From: Streptomyces thinghirensis
Lineage (GTDB): Bacteria > Actinomycetota > Actinomycetia > Streptomycetales > Streptomycetaceae
Reading direction: 5' to 3'
Assembly (NCBI GenBank): GCA_021502835.1
Contig: JAKFGP010000024.1
Span: 62,001 to 126,000 of the forward strand
DNA: 64,000 nt
Below, one piece after another: positions 32,614 through 43,682 of this stretch (position 1 is the first letter of the stretch; the number at the start of each line of letters is the position of its first letter). The notes beneath the pieces are model-generated. The model did no database searches. It was not told the DNA's origin and saw only the letters and a program-made list of their open reading frames with translations. The position numbers and the translations under genes were made by a program.

Positions 32614-32670
32614 GCTGCGAAAGTAGGTACGCTCTTGTATCAGTTGATCGTCGAGTGAAGGAGATTTCCC

Positions 32671-33488
32671 GTGAACAGTGCAGCGCTCATCACTGGCGCC
32701 TCGTCCGGTCTCGGCGCTGAGTTCGCCGCGCAGCTCGCTGCCCGGCGGGCACGATCTGATCCTGGTGGCGCGCTCCGAGGACAAGCTCACGGCCCTCGCC
32801 GAGCGGCTGATCGCGGAGCACGGCATCCGCGCCCACGTCCTGGTCCAGGACCTCGCCGAGCCCGATGCCGCCCGGCAGGTCGCCGGTCGGCTCGCGGCCC
32901 GTGGCCTGAGCGTCGACCTGCTGGTCAACAATGCCGGGTTCGGCACGTGCGGTCGCTTCGAGGACATCGCCGCGGACCGGGACCACGACCAGCTGATGGT
33001 CAACGTCGTCGCACTCGTCGACCTCACCCACGCCCTGCTCCCCGGCATGCTGGAGCGCGGCACGGGCGCGGTCGTGAACGTCGCTTCCACCGCGGGTTTC
33101 CAGCCGTCCCCGTACTTCGCCGTCTACAGCGCGGCCAAGGGCTTCGTACTGAACTTCGGGCTCGCCCTGCGCCAGGAGTACCGCAGGCGTGGCATCCGCG
33201 TGCTCACTCTGTGCCCCGGTCCGGTCGACACGCCCTTCTTCGATGCCATCGGCACCCGCAAGGCCGCCGTCAACGGCTCGATGACCACGCCTGAGCCGGT
33301 TGTGCGCGCCGCTCTGCGGGCACTCGACCGCGACCGCGGCTATGTCACCCCCGGACTCGGCAACGCCCTGGCCGCCCATCTGCTGCCGCGCCGGCCGCTA
33401 CCCTGGTCGCGGCCATCGCCGAGCGCGTCACCCGCAAGGTGCTCACCGCCCGGACGCGGCCGCGCGGCCGAAGGAGTACGCGGCGTGA
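32671..33488 (+). CDS. Short-chain dehydrogenase/reductase (classical SDR)
   Basis: GTG 32671 follows GAAGGAGA, a strong ribosome site. The Rossmann nucleotide motif ITGASSGLGAEFAAQLAA, the NNAGFG motif, the catalytic Ser in VASTAGFQPSP and the Y-x-x-x-K in YSAAKGFVLN are all present. The substrate loop LCPGPVDTPFFDAIGT is typical of short-chain reductases acting on lipophilic carbonyls. About 270 residues; cytosolic. One indel near 32745 and another near 33395 break the frame, and the end PKEYAA at 33488 is reached in a third frame. Likely controlled by the divergent TetR regulator. Confidence 0.9.
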
Positions 33489-33640
33489 GTTCATACGCGG
33501 CGTGAGCTCATGAGTTTCATGAGTTCCTCCGCCGTCCTGGCAGCGGCGTTTCTCGACGAGATCTTTTCTGTCTCCGTCGGCACCAACAACCTTGCCCAGG
33601 ACAGAATGTCCGCATGGAGGCCACCCATCGCTTCGAGGGT

Positions 33641-34709
33641 ATGAAGACAGGCGCGCGTGACGGCCGAAGGGTGGGGCTTCGCCTCTACGATCGCTGCGAG
33701 GTGGTCCTCACCGGGCCGGACGCGTTCGTGGGACGCGGCCGTCCGGTACCTGCGGCCACAGGCGCGTCCGGTGCCCGGCCACGACAATCTGCCACAGGTG
33801 CGACTCGTACTGGGCCGCATCGCGCCCGGCCTGGTGGCCGGTGCCCCGCGCCGGAGGGTCACGCTCTACTCGTCGCCCGACGGTCACGTTCCCGATTTCA
33901 ACGAAGGCGTCGAGTACACAGGAGTCCCCGGCGTCGACCGGCTCGTCCTCAACCCCCACACCGAGCCACTTCCTGATGGCGGGCCACCGTGTCTGTGTGG
34001 TGAATCCCGAGTTCGAGGCGGGCAGACGCGACGCCTTACGCGTCGTCAAGCAGCTGGTGACGACGGCATTTGAGGCCGTAGGGGTGGTAACGGTCCACGC
34101 GTCCGCGTTCGCTCTGGGAGGAGGCCGTCGCCGTGGCCGGCCCGGCGTGGTGCGGGCAAGACCTCGACAGTCCTCGCCGCGGTCGTGGCGGGCGCGCGCA
34201 TGGTGGCCAACGACAAGCTGTACGCCCGCACCGACACGGACGGCACCCAGGTCCGAGGCTGGACGGACCCGATCAGGGTGATCGATGCCCCGGGGCATCG
34301 GAAGCGGAGCGCCACCTCGCGACCTACTTCGCCGGTGACGCCGACCGTGTCGTCGTGGACTCGCTGCCGCTGAGAACCGTTGTCCTGGCGCGGGTCGGCA
34401 CACCCTCGGTGCCGGTTCGCCTGAGGAACTCGACCGGACCGCCGGCCTCTGCTCCTGCGGCGGGAGGTGCTGCCGCCCAGAGTCCGCTGGCTGGGAACGG
34501 AGCTCTCCCCGGCGAGCGATCCGGCGTCGCCGACCGCCGACCGCTTTCTGCGCCTGACGTATGGCTGCCGGGACGCCGCGCGCGCAATGGGCCTGCTGAT
34601 GAGACGCCTGGGGGCCCGAGCGCGCCGCACGGGCCGTCCGTCCGTATCTTGTGTTTCCCGTTGCCTGCGGGTTCTTCCGCAATATTCCAATTGCTGTTCA
34701 TGCGGGTGA
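33641..34709 (+). CDS. HPr kinase-like P-loop protein
   Basis: The reconstructed text includes YTGVPGVDRLVLNPHT, FLMAGHRVCVVNPEFEAGRR and DALRVVKQLVTTAFEAVGVV. Next comes TVHASAFAL, then the P-loop AGPAWCGKTSTVLAAVVAGA (about 34135-34198) and MVANDKLYARTDTDGTQVR, the order seen in HprK-related kinases and their atypical actinobacterial relatives. Downstream RVRWLGTELSPASDP and FLRLTY precede the end near 34709. About 345 residues. Frames change near 33730, 33965, 34120, 34155, 34300 and 34470. It may phosphorylate a small protein or metabolite. It lies 88 bases before the NLR pair, and a functional link is unproven. Confidence 0.6.
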
Positions 34710-34797
34710 CTTTGCATCACAATGGGCCGCTCGGGCGCCGCTGCCTCGGATGACGTCGCGCGGAGCTCGCGGCACACGAGGCGGGGAGGGCCTGAAC

Positions 34798-35238
34798 GTG
34801 TCCACAGGAGCGCGCCGGATCGTTGCGTGGCTGGTCGGGGTCGTTTGCCTGGCCGTGGTGAGTTGGCTGGCGGTGACTGCCGTGCTCGATCTGCCCACCG
34901 GCGACAGCACGGCCAGTGTGGTCGCGGCCGGCGTGGCCGTGATCGGGCTCGGCCTGTCCGGGATCACTCTCCTGCGGACCCCTGGAAGCACGGGATCGGG
35001 CCCCGGCGGCGGCAGGACCCTCCGGGTCCGGGCCCGCGGCAGGGGGAGCATCGCCGCGGGCGGGGATGTCCGGGGCAACGCCGTGGGACCCCGGTCCAAG
35101 GTGACCGGGACGACGGGGGCCCTGCCGGCGGCCGCCCGGGCCGGGGGCGAGCGGGATGTCGGCGCGCGCGGCACGGGTGCCGTCGGAGCGGGTGGGGACA
35201 TCGTCGACAACGCCATGGGCGAGGACAGTGAGCGATGA
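34798..35238 (+). CDS. Two-helix membrane protein with repeated Gly/Asn-rich motif (candidate NLR effector)
   Basis: A clean 146-codon frame from GTG 34798 follows a GGGGAGGG ribosome site. Residues 7-30 (RIVAWLVGVVCLAVVSWLAV) and 39-60 (ASVVAAGVAVIGLGLSGITL) are transmembrane helices. After a Gly/Arg linker, residues 83-101 read GSIAAGGDVRGNAVGPRSK and residues 126-143 read TGAVGAGGDIVDNAMGED. The same motif appears in the N-terminus of the next gene (35488-35559). The ATGA stop-start overlap couples the two genes. Bacterial NLR-like proteins are known to signal to neighbour-encoded effectors through shared amyloid-type motifs, and this protein has the expected membrane-effector layout. That role is inference. 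Confidence 0.7.
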   Translation: MSTGARRIVAWLVGVVCLAVVSWLAVTAVLDLPTGDSTASVVAAGVAVIGLGLSGITLLRTPGSTGSGPGGGRTLRVRARGRGSIAAGGDVRGNAVGPRSKVTGTTGALPAAARAGGERDVGARGTGAVGAGGDIVDNAMGEDSER

Positions 35239-38200
35239 GCCTGTGGCCCTGGCGGTGGGGCTCTCGGGCATCGCGTGCCAAAGCGTCGGCGGAAGGACGT
35301 ACGGCGGGACCGGGTGAAGACGCGGAGCCGTCAGTCTCTTCTCCGCTCGCAGCCATTTTCGGAACCGCGCCCACCGCCGACCACACGCCCCTGCCCGGGA
35401 CCGCGCCCGTCGCCGGCCACCCGCCCGCGCCTGGAACCGCGCCCGACGGGCGGGTCGTACCGGCCGTACGGTCCGTCGTCCGGGCGGGACACGGGAGCGC
35501 TGGGAGCCGGCGGCGACATGATGGGCAATGCCATCGGCCCGGGCAGCAGCACCACCTTCATCGAACAGGTGGTGGTGGGCGGCGCCTCCGGCCCCCAGAT
35601 CGCCGTGCCGTCGGCAACTCGCGCCGCCGCCCCTGGGTGAAACCGCGCACAGGGCGGGAATCAGCGCGGCAGTGAAGGCGGCACTGCTGGGCGGGGAGTA
35701 CGGCGGCCGGGCACGGGTGCTGTTCCTGGAGGGCTACGGCGGGATCGGGAAGACGACCGTCGCGCTTCAGACGTGTCGGCTTCCGGAAGTGGCCGAGCGC
35801 TTCCCGGGCGGAGTGGGTGGACGGTCGTCGGCCAGTCCCGGACGGGCCCCGATCTGGCCGACCACATGGCGGACATCTGCGAGCACCTGTCCGGACGCTG
35901 TCCCACCACGACTGACCCTCTCCTCGTGGGAGCCCTGCTCGGGGAGATCCTCGACGCAAACGGTCCCGCCCTCGTGGTGGTCGACGACGTCTGGACCGAG
36001 GAGCAGGTCAACGCCTTCTCGTCGGAGGTGCCGGATCGGCCCGGATATTCACCGCACGGAACAGGGGCCTCGCGCCGGCCGTCGCCGAGATCGTCGAAGT
36101 CGGCCAGATGACGGATGACGAAGCACGCCGGACCGCTTCGGCCGGTCTGCCCGAGATGGACGCGTCGGTCCTGGACAGCCTCCTCCGCTTCGCCAAGGGC
36201 TGGCCCGTACTGCTGGGGCTGATCAACGCCTCGTTGCGGGCCCACATCCAGGCCGGCGGACCACCCGCCGAGGTGGCCGCCCGGGTCGCTCAACTCGTCG
36301 CCTCGCACGGGCCGGAGGCGCTCAACGCGACGATGCCGCCCCACATGCGCTCCACGGTCGCGGCGACGGTGAGTGCGAGCCTCGACCTGCTCTCCGCCGA
36401 GGAGCGGGAGCGCTATGACCTGGCTGTCTTCGACGAGGGATGCCGAAGTCCCCGAGCACGTCGTGGCCTTGTTGTGGAGTGTGACCGGGGGACTGGAGCG
36501 CACCGGGAGCCGGAGGATGGCGGCTCTGCTGTCGTCCCTGTGCCTGGTGTCGGAACGCTGGTGCGACGGCGGACCGGCGATTGCCGTGCACGACGTCCTG
36601 CGGTCGTATGTGCGCCACCAGATGTCTCCGGCGGACCTGGTGACGCGCAATCGTCGCTGGTGACCGCACTGCGTACGCTGGTGCCCGCCGGTGCCGCTGC
36701 TCAGTGGTGGCTGCTGCCGCAGGGCGAGAAGTTCGCGCTGCAGTACCTTCCGTACCACCCTCCAGGCGGCCGGGTTGGAGGGCGAACTCGTCGAACTCGC
36801 CTGCGACCTCCGGTGGATCGAGACACAGATTCGGCATCTGGGTCCGGTGGTTCCCCGCCGTCTCCACGCTGTCCGGATCCGCACCGCCCGCCGACGCGCT
36901 CAGGACCGTACTCGATCGTGACGTCGAGGTCTTCGTCCTGGGGCCGCGCCCTCGGCCGCCGGACGACTCTCGCCAGTCGACTGGGGGGGACCGGGGAACT
37001 GGACGGTGTGGTCGGACGCTACCTCGACGAGATGCCGCGACCACTACTGCGCGCGCACTGGCCGCTGTCCTACACCGACACGGCCGCCGACGACGGGCAC
37101 ACCGGCCCCATCGGCGACTCGCGCGGTGTCACCTCGCGGTGACGCGATCGCTACCGCATCCGACGATCGGCTGGTGATCCTCTGGGACCCGGCCACCCTC
37201 CGGATCCGCCGTGTCCTTCGCGGCACAGTCAGCGAGTACGCGCCTGCGGGTTCAGCCCCGACGGATCTCGCCTGCTGTCGGCGGCGACGGACGGGACCGT
37301 CCGGATCTGGAGCGTCGACGACGGCCGTGTACTGCACGTTCTGGGGGAGCACCCGCCCGCGTGCTGGGATGCGCGTGGTCGCCGGACGGCAGGTGGGCGG
37401 CCTCGCCGCTGGTGACGGCACGGTGATCGTCTGGGACGCCGACACCGGCGAGAAACATCGAGGTGTGCAGCCCCAGCGGAAACGAGTGGGACTGCGCCTT
37501 CAACCCCGACGGGTACGGCCTCCTCTCGGTGGGCGAGGACGGGGTCCTGCGCATGTGGGACATCGCCCGGGGCGTCGTGCGCTGGAGCACCGCCGCACGC
37601 GCGGAAGCGATCCGCTGCTGCACCTTCTCCCCGTCCGGCACCCCGATGGCCACGGCGAGCAGCGACGGGACCGTTGTGTGCTGCGAGTCGACACGGGGCA
37701 GGTGGTGAACATCCTGCGAGGGCACACCGACCGTGTCCGCGCCTGCGCGTTCTCACCCGACGGCACCCTGCTGGCGAGTTCCCCGAGGACCGGACGATCC
37801 GACTGTGGCACACGGAGAGCGGACGCAGATCCGCCTCCTGCGCGGACACACCGACTGGGTGGGCGCGTCGGTGTTCACCGGCGGACGGCGGGACCCTCGT
37901 CAGTTGCGGCGGGGACGCGACGCTGCGGACCTGGGACGTGACTGGCGATGTACCGCCCCGGACCGTACGCGCGAAGCGCCGGGCCGTAGGGTGTTGTGCC
38001 TTCTCCCCGGACGGGCTGCGCGTGGTTGCCGGGCACAGCGACGGCGTCGTGCAGGCTTTTCGACGTCGTGACCGGACGGGTGGAAGCCGAGGCCGAGGGA
38101 CACGACGGCAGAGTGCTGGACTGCGCGTGGTCGTCCGACGGGGACTTCGTCACCGTGGGCGGTGACGGGGAGTCGGTGCTGTGGGACGCGGGCACGGCAC

Positions 38201-38867
38201 CGTCCGGCGCCGGTTCAAGCGGCATTCGGGGCGTGTCTGGGGTGCGCGGTTTCCCGGACGGCGCCCGGATGGCGTCGGCGGGCGAGGACGGCGTCGTGAG
38301 GGTCCACGGATCTGCGCACCGGGACGTCCTCACCGAGCTGGTCACCCATGAGGGTCACGCGCTCGGCTGCGCCTTCTCACTCGACGGCGCCCGTCTGCCT
38401 CTGTCGGGGACGACGGCAGGCTGAGGCTTGCGGGACAGCCGCTCCGGGCGTCTGGAGTCGACACACTCTCCACGGGGCGGGAGACCCGCCGTGGAGCTGC
38501 CGCTTCCTCGCCCCGACGGTTCACTTCTCGCCTTCGGTCGGATCGCCTCATGCGCAGGTTTCCGCCCTGGTGTGGTCTCCGCCGACCGGACCGTCGCCAC
38601 GTCCGTCCCGGATCGGCGGGGACCCGGATCACCGGTTGCGCGTTCTCCCGTCGGGGCGGCAGATCGCGATGTGCGGCGACGAGGGGCTACCTGGGGGGTG
38701 TGGGACGTGACACGGGCGCGCCCCTCACCGGCATCCGGGTCGCCTATCCGCTGCACAGCGTGCTTGGTCCGATCCGCGCGGGGTCCGTGATAGCTGCTGC
38801 GGAAACGGCGGGTTGCACCTCTTCGCCTACGGGACGCGTAGGACTCAAGGTCGAGCTCGGCCGATGA
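35235..38867 (+). CDS. NB-ARC / WD40 NLR-type STAND ATPase
   Basis: The N-terminal 80 residues are Pro/Ala rich and carry the motif TGALGAGGDMMGNAIGPGSS (about 35491-35550). The NB-ARC core has Walker A EGYGGIGKTTVALQT (about 35728-35772) and Walker B ALVVVDDVWTEEQV (about 35968-36009), followed by GWPVLLGLINASLRA and the winged-helix text AIAVHDVLRSYVRHQ. From about 37140 to 38860 there are roughly a dozen WD40 blades, for example ACAFSPDGTLLASS and WDADTGEKHRG. About 1,200 residues. Frames change often. Such Apaf-1-like proteins oligomerise when the propeller binds a trigger and recruit an effector, here probably the upstream membrane protein. Start ATG 35235 overlaps that gene's stop. Confidence 0.85.
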
Positions 38868-39983
38868 AGCTGTGCCAGAGCACGACGCCGTCTTCGTACC
38901 AGGCTTCGGTCACCACATGGCCGGGTGTGCTTCGTGATGGCCGCCAGGAATTTCGTGTCCCCCCGGCGAACAGCCGGGAGACGTCGATGGTCGAGCAACG
39001 AGACCCCGGGGGCCAGACCGCACGTCCGCCCGTTCAGGGTCAGCCGGTCCGCGGACTTGAGTGATGTGCAGGAACGCGACGCGCGGCCATTCCCTCAACC
39101 GGCGGGACGACGAGGCGGTCCTCTCCGTCAGGAGGCGTACGGCATTGAGGCCGCCGTAGTGGGCTGGAACATGGCGATCGGCCGTCCCACCGCACTGAAC
39201 ACGGGCACCTCCTCGGCTCGTACAGGTAGTATCCGATCGCCGCGAGGCGGGGTCGGCATGAGTAATGGTGTTGGTGGTATTCGCCGACGATGCCGCATTT
39301 GCCCGTTCATCAGCGGTGGTCGCGATGAAGCGGTGCCGCAGAATGTTGAACCGCAACAGCATCTGTGCGGGGTCCGGGCGAAGAGTTCGCCTGCGCCCGA
39401 TCAGGAGCCGGATACGCCGTCCCCCGTCGAAGGCGACGCGCACCGGCAAATCCTCGAACCACCTCCCGGCGTGGGACACAATCCGTTGAATTGATCCTTC
39501 TGAACTCTCTCATTGCTCAGGCAGCAGCGCGTACCTGCCGTCGCTCATTCGGCGGGCAGGTGAGGATGAAATGGTTCCCGCGGTCGAAGTTCCACTCACA
39601 ACTGCTGTCCTGGCGATGCGCCCGCGCAGTGCGCCTCACCCCTCCTCGGTGAAGACCTCCGCCGGGTCGCCGTCGAGCCAGAAGACCGACGAGGTGTCGA
39701 TGTTCATCGTGGTGTCCACCGGAACCACAGGCACGCGGCATGCCCACTCGACGAGGCAGCCGGTGGCGAATCCCTCGGCCAGCATGGGACGTCATAGGGG
39801 ATTCCCAGGTCAGCGGCGGGGTTGAGTCGGCAGTCCGCCCTCGGGATCCAGTGTGCGCAAGGCCCTGCGCAGCAGCATTCGTGTGTGCCGGGGTAGGAGG
39901 ATGAGGAACGGCTCTGCCCGGTCGTGCTCCGCACTATCTCGTCCGCTGCGGACACCAGTCGTGCCCTCTGCCAAGGGCGCCAT
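38845..39983 (-). CDS. Unknown protein convergent with the NLR gene
   Basis: ATG 39983 gives APLAEGTTGVRSG and then RAEPFLILLPRHTRMLLRRA. Later blocks are GFATGCLVEWACRVPVVPVD then TTMNIDTSSVFWLDGD, EWNFDRGNHFILTCPPNERR, HAGRWFEDLPVRVAFDGGRR, MLLRFNILRHRFIATT and AWYEDGVVLWHSFIGRARP at the stop (38847-38845). About 375 residues; no family was recognised. The last 23 bases overlap the NLR stop convergently. Frames change near 39830, 39785, 39700, 39520, 39330 and 39000. DRGNHF recalls an RtcB motif but the rest does not support that. Confidence 0.5.
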
Positions 39984-40004
39984 GAGGGAAACGCGGTGGG
40001 CTGT

Positions 40005-40960
40005 CTACTGAGCGGCGGCGTCTTCGATCTCCCGCAGAGTGTCGTCGGAAACGGACAGTCCAGCCGCTCCCGCCCAACCGTCGACCTGTTCCAGGAAGGC
40101 GTGCGCCGACGATCGCCCCGCTGACTCCGGGCCGACTGGGGACCCAAGCCAGTGCGAGGTCGGACACGGTGAGGCCGAAGTGGGCCGGCGATCGTCCGTA
40201 GGGCATCGACGACGGCCAGCTTCTGGTCAGTGCGGGTTCGGCGAATTTGGCGGACTTCTTGCGCCAGTCGTCGGGCGCGAGACTCTCGACGCGCTCACGG
40301 TCGAAGGTGCCGGTCAACAGCCCGGAGGCCAGCGGTGAATACGCGATGACGCCCGTGCCGTGGTCCTCGCACCAGTCGAGGAGCGGAAGCGATCTTCGGT
40401 CGAGAAGGCTCAGCGAAGGCTGTAGCGAGTCGACGTGCCGGACGGCCTCGCAGCGGTCGAGTAGCTCACTGTCCACATTCGACAGCCCGATCCAGCGGAC
40501 CTTGCCCTCGTCGACGAGTTCCGCGAGCGTGCCCCCAGGAGTCTTCGACGGGAGTGCCGGTCCGGGTGTCCGGCCGGTGAATCTGATAGAGGTCGATCCG
40601 GTCCACGCCCAGGCGTTTCAGGCTGGCCTCGCACTCCTGGCGGATACCTGCTCGGCCGCAGGTCGGACACGACCTCCCCGGGTTCGCGGCATCCCAGACG
40701 CGTCCGCACTTGGTGAAGACCAAAGGCCGTTCGGACGTTCCGAGTTGTCGCAACGCCGTGCCCACCACCTCTTCGGAGTGACCGCACCCGTAGGCGGGAG
40801 CGGTGTCGAGCCAGTTGAGGCCCCGGTCCACCGCGTGGAGGACGGTCCGTACCGATACGGTGTCGTCGACCGGCCCCCATCCGTACTCGTACGGTCCGCC
40901 GATGACCCACGTGCCCAGTCCCAGGCGCGTGATTTCAGGGCCTTCGCGCCCCAACCGCAT
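40005..40960 (-). CDS. Aldo/keto reductase
   Basis: ATG 40960 starts MRLGREGPEITRLGLGTWVI. The catalytic tetrad is legible: Asp and Tyr in NWLDTAPAYGCGHSEEV, Lys in LVFTKCGRVWD, and His in LYQIHRPD. HGTGVIAYSPLASGLLTGTF and SGAIVGARLPEQV are the usual beta-barrel and NADPH-binding ends. About 318 residues; cytosolic NADPH-dependent reductase of an unknown carbonyl substrate. Frames change near 40660, 40520, 40235 and 40100. Stop TAG 40007-40005. It starts away from the plus-strand gene at 41218; no operon partner is clear. Confidence 0.9.
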
Positions 40961-41217
40961 GGTGTTGAGCTGATCCTGGACGGCTCGCGATCGCGCCTTG
41001 TCTGGATTCACGGTGGCGCATCCTACTTGAGGCGCAACTGGCTGTCGATGCACGGGATTTGGGGCGATGGGCCTTTGATCCCATGTGATCGTCGATGCTC
41101 ATGACCTCAGCATTGCTGGAATGCCGTCGCACTGATCTTTTCGCCGATGTCCGCCTGGTGCTCTCGTGACGCACCGGCACTCGGAAGTCACTTGATCCCC
41201 TTCTCGTAGGCTCGAGT

Positions 41218-42210
41218 GTGAGCCGCAACCAACTGACACCCGGTGACGACGCCTCCGGTCGACCCGTCTGGAAGCGGTCCGGCGCTGGGTTGCGGCATCC
41301 GGCCGAGCTCCGGCCGGCCGATCGGTCGTCGCGTTCGGTGGCCGCGGAGCTGGCCAAGGATCGGCATCTGCGGAATCTAGAGCATCTGTTCGAGAGTTGC
41401 CGGACGGAGTCCGGGATCCGGCGGTGGAGCTGCGGGCGTGTCTGCTCGGCGAGCTGGCACTCATCGGCTCGGGGGTCGGTCGGCGACTTCTGGACGCCTA
41501 CGCCGACCGGCTGCGTGAGCTGGGACACCCGCTGGCTCGGCTGCCCAGGACGCGACTGGACATCGAGCATCGGTTCACGGTCCGTGCCCGGGGCCTGGGG
41601 TCGATCAAGACTCCGAAGCAGCTCCGGTCGCGCTTTCCGGAGATTCCCCCGACCGACATCGGTGCAGTCGCAGGCCGCACGGCCGGTGAAACACGTGACG
41701 ACGAGCGGACGAAGACGGCTGTTCGGCCGTTCACGGCCGGCGGATGGGGCTGTGAGGCTGAGGCACGGTTCTTCACGCTGCCGAGTGCGCTCGCTCCGGA
41801 CGACTTCTGCATCTCTTTCATCAAGGAACTGCCCCTGTCCTGCCTGGAAGGCGGGGGCAGGCGCCGGGGCAGCGCACTCGCCTGCGCAACGACGGCTGAC
41901 GATGTGCTCGACGAACTCTTCTCGGCCGCGTACGTCGGCGGAGTGAACGGTCAGGGGCAGGGCGGGGCTTACGCACGGCTGTATGCCTGGGACAGCTCTG
42001 TACGCGCTCATGGGGCTGTCCGACGGCGTACCGCTCCTGGAAGCCGTGCGGCGCGCCGCGGATCACCGGTGGCTGCGGTTCATGGCGTTCACGGACTGGT
42101 TCCACCACGACACGTCAGACGTGGCTTTCGCCGTACTCGACCCCACCCGGACCCGGGTCACGGTGCTGGCGGCGACCGATACCGACGTCGAGCGCGACGT
42201 TCTCGGGTAG
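41218..42210 (+). CDS. Unknown actinomycete protein
   Basis: GTG 41218 gives SRNQLTPGDDASGRPVWKRS and HLRNLEHLFESC. After an indel near 41395 comes DPAVELRACLLGELALIGSG and RRLLDAYADRLRELGHPLA. Then KTPKQLRSRFPEIPPTDIGA, RFFTLPSALAPDDFCISFI and GLSDGVPLLEAVRRAADHRW follow, ending at TAG 42208-42210. About 330 residues with an alpha-helical N-terminal half. I cannot name the family with confidence. Its start is preceded by a modest A/G-rich stretch. It converges on the GH125 gene. Confidence 0.6.
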
Positions 42211-43545
42211 CGCGGTCGCGCAACGCCGAGTCCGGCGATGTCCAGAGCGAGTTCGGCGTACATGGCGTTGGCCCAGGAGAACCAGGGGCGGGTGAATCGG
42301 TGGGGGTCGTCCTTGTGGAACGACTCGTGCATCTGGCCTGTGCCCGCGTCGGTCGAGAGGAGCGTTTTCAGAGCTGTGACGCGCTCTGTACTGTCGTTGC
42401 TGGTCAGGCCCTGTACGGCGATGGCGATGGGCCAGATGTGATCATCGGGTGTGTGCGGGCTGCCGATGCCCTCGGCGGCTGTTCCCCGGTGCCAGGTGGG
42501 GTTCGCCGGCGAGAGGGCGAACTTCCGGGTGGCGAGGCTATACCGGGTCCGTGGCGGAGACGTTCGCGATCAGGGGCAGTGAGAGCAGTCCGGGCATGTT
42601 GGCGTCGTCCATCAGGAGCGCGTTGCCCCTGCCGTCCACCTCATACGCGTAGATCAAACCGAACTCGGGGGTGGTGGACGATGCCTTGCCGCATGGTGGC
42701 CGCTCGCAGTTCCGCCGCCAGTTGGGCGGCGCTTTCGACGAGCTCTGTGTCGTCCACTTGGTGGGCCGAGTTCGGCGACGCCGTCGAGGGCGGCGGCGGC
42801 ACACAGGTTCGCGGGGATGTTGTAGCCGTAGCGACACGCGTCGTCGCTGGGTCGGAATCCGCTCCAGGTCATCCCGGTCCGGGCCACAGGCGTACCTCGC
42901 CCCGCGTTCTGGAGGGTGTCGCTCGGTGGACAGTCCCGGCGCAGGAAGCGGTAGGCGGAGAGGCGCTCGTGGTCCTGCTCCGTGCGCCACACCGCGATGA
43001 CGGTGCGCGCTGTCCGGAGCGCCAGAGGCAGCGTGATCGGTTCGTCCGGTCGCCACCCAGAAGCGGTGGGCCAGCAGGAGAGGGAAGGCCAGGGAGTCGA
43101 CCTCGTACTTCTCCTCCACACCCACGGATCCGCGCACAGGTCGCCGGGGTCGTGCGCCTGCCCGGTGGGTTCGGCGTTGAAGGCGTTGGCGTAGGGATTG
43201 TGTGCGATCTGCTGGAACTGGCGGCGCAGCACGGCGAGCAGGAGTTCCTGCAGGGCCGTGTCCTCTCGCACGAGGGCCAGGTAGGGCATCATCTGCGTCG
43301 AGGAGTCGCGCAGCCACATGGCGGGGATGTCGCCGGTCACGACGAAGGCGGTGCCGTCGGGCATGGGCCGGATGGTGCGAGCCAGGGTGTCGTCCAGGCA
43401 GCGCACCGAGCGTCCGGCCGAAGCGCGGATCGCCGAGCTCGTCCAGTCGGTGCACTGCCTGCTGGACGACGGGGTGGTCTTGGATATCGGTGGAAAGCGC
43501 ATGGAGCAGCCTTCGGCGGTCGGCCGGCGGTGGTCTCCGCGTCAT
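42160..43545 (-). CDS. GH125 exo-alpha-1,6-mannosidase
   Basis: ATG 43545 starts TRRPPPADRRRLLHALSTDI. The family signature TAFVVTGDIPAMWLRDSSTQ (about 43360-43300) is followed by AHNPYANAFNAEPTGQAHD, YEVDSLAFPLLLAHRFW, YGYNIPANLCAAAALDGVAE, MDDANMPGLLSLPLIANV and MHESFHKDDPHRFTRPWFSW then ANAMYAELAL, all as expected for GH125. These enzymes are metal-independent and remove non-reducing alpha-1,6-mannose. About 440 residues, no signal peptide, so cytosolic. Frames change near 43450, 43290, 43110, 42940, 42760, 42660 and 42540; the exact 3' end is uncertain. It converges with the preceding unknown gene and is transcribed with the lacI-ROK-manA genes. Confidence 0.9.
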
Positions 43546-43682
43546 AGGGCGGAGAGCGGTGCGGCACACACCTCTGCGGCACCGCCCGTCGACAACGGAG
43601 ATGCGGAGATGCGGAGATGAGGGATGAGGAAATACCGCGATACCGCGATACGGAGCGCCCAGGGCCGTCGCGGACGGAGGTG

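Noticed and set aside
33641..34709. Lasso-peptide or lanthipeptide cluster suggested by the HprK-like protein
   Set aside because: No precursor peptide, PqqD-like, transglutaminase-like or asparagine-synthetase-like gene lies nearby.
39300..39700. RtcB-like RNA ligase
   Set aside because: Only the short phrase DRGNHF recalls RtcB; the metal-binding Cys/His pattern and length do not fit.
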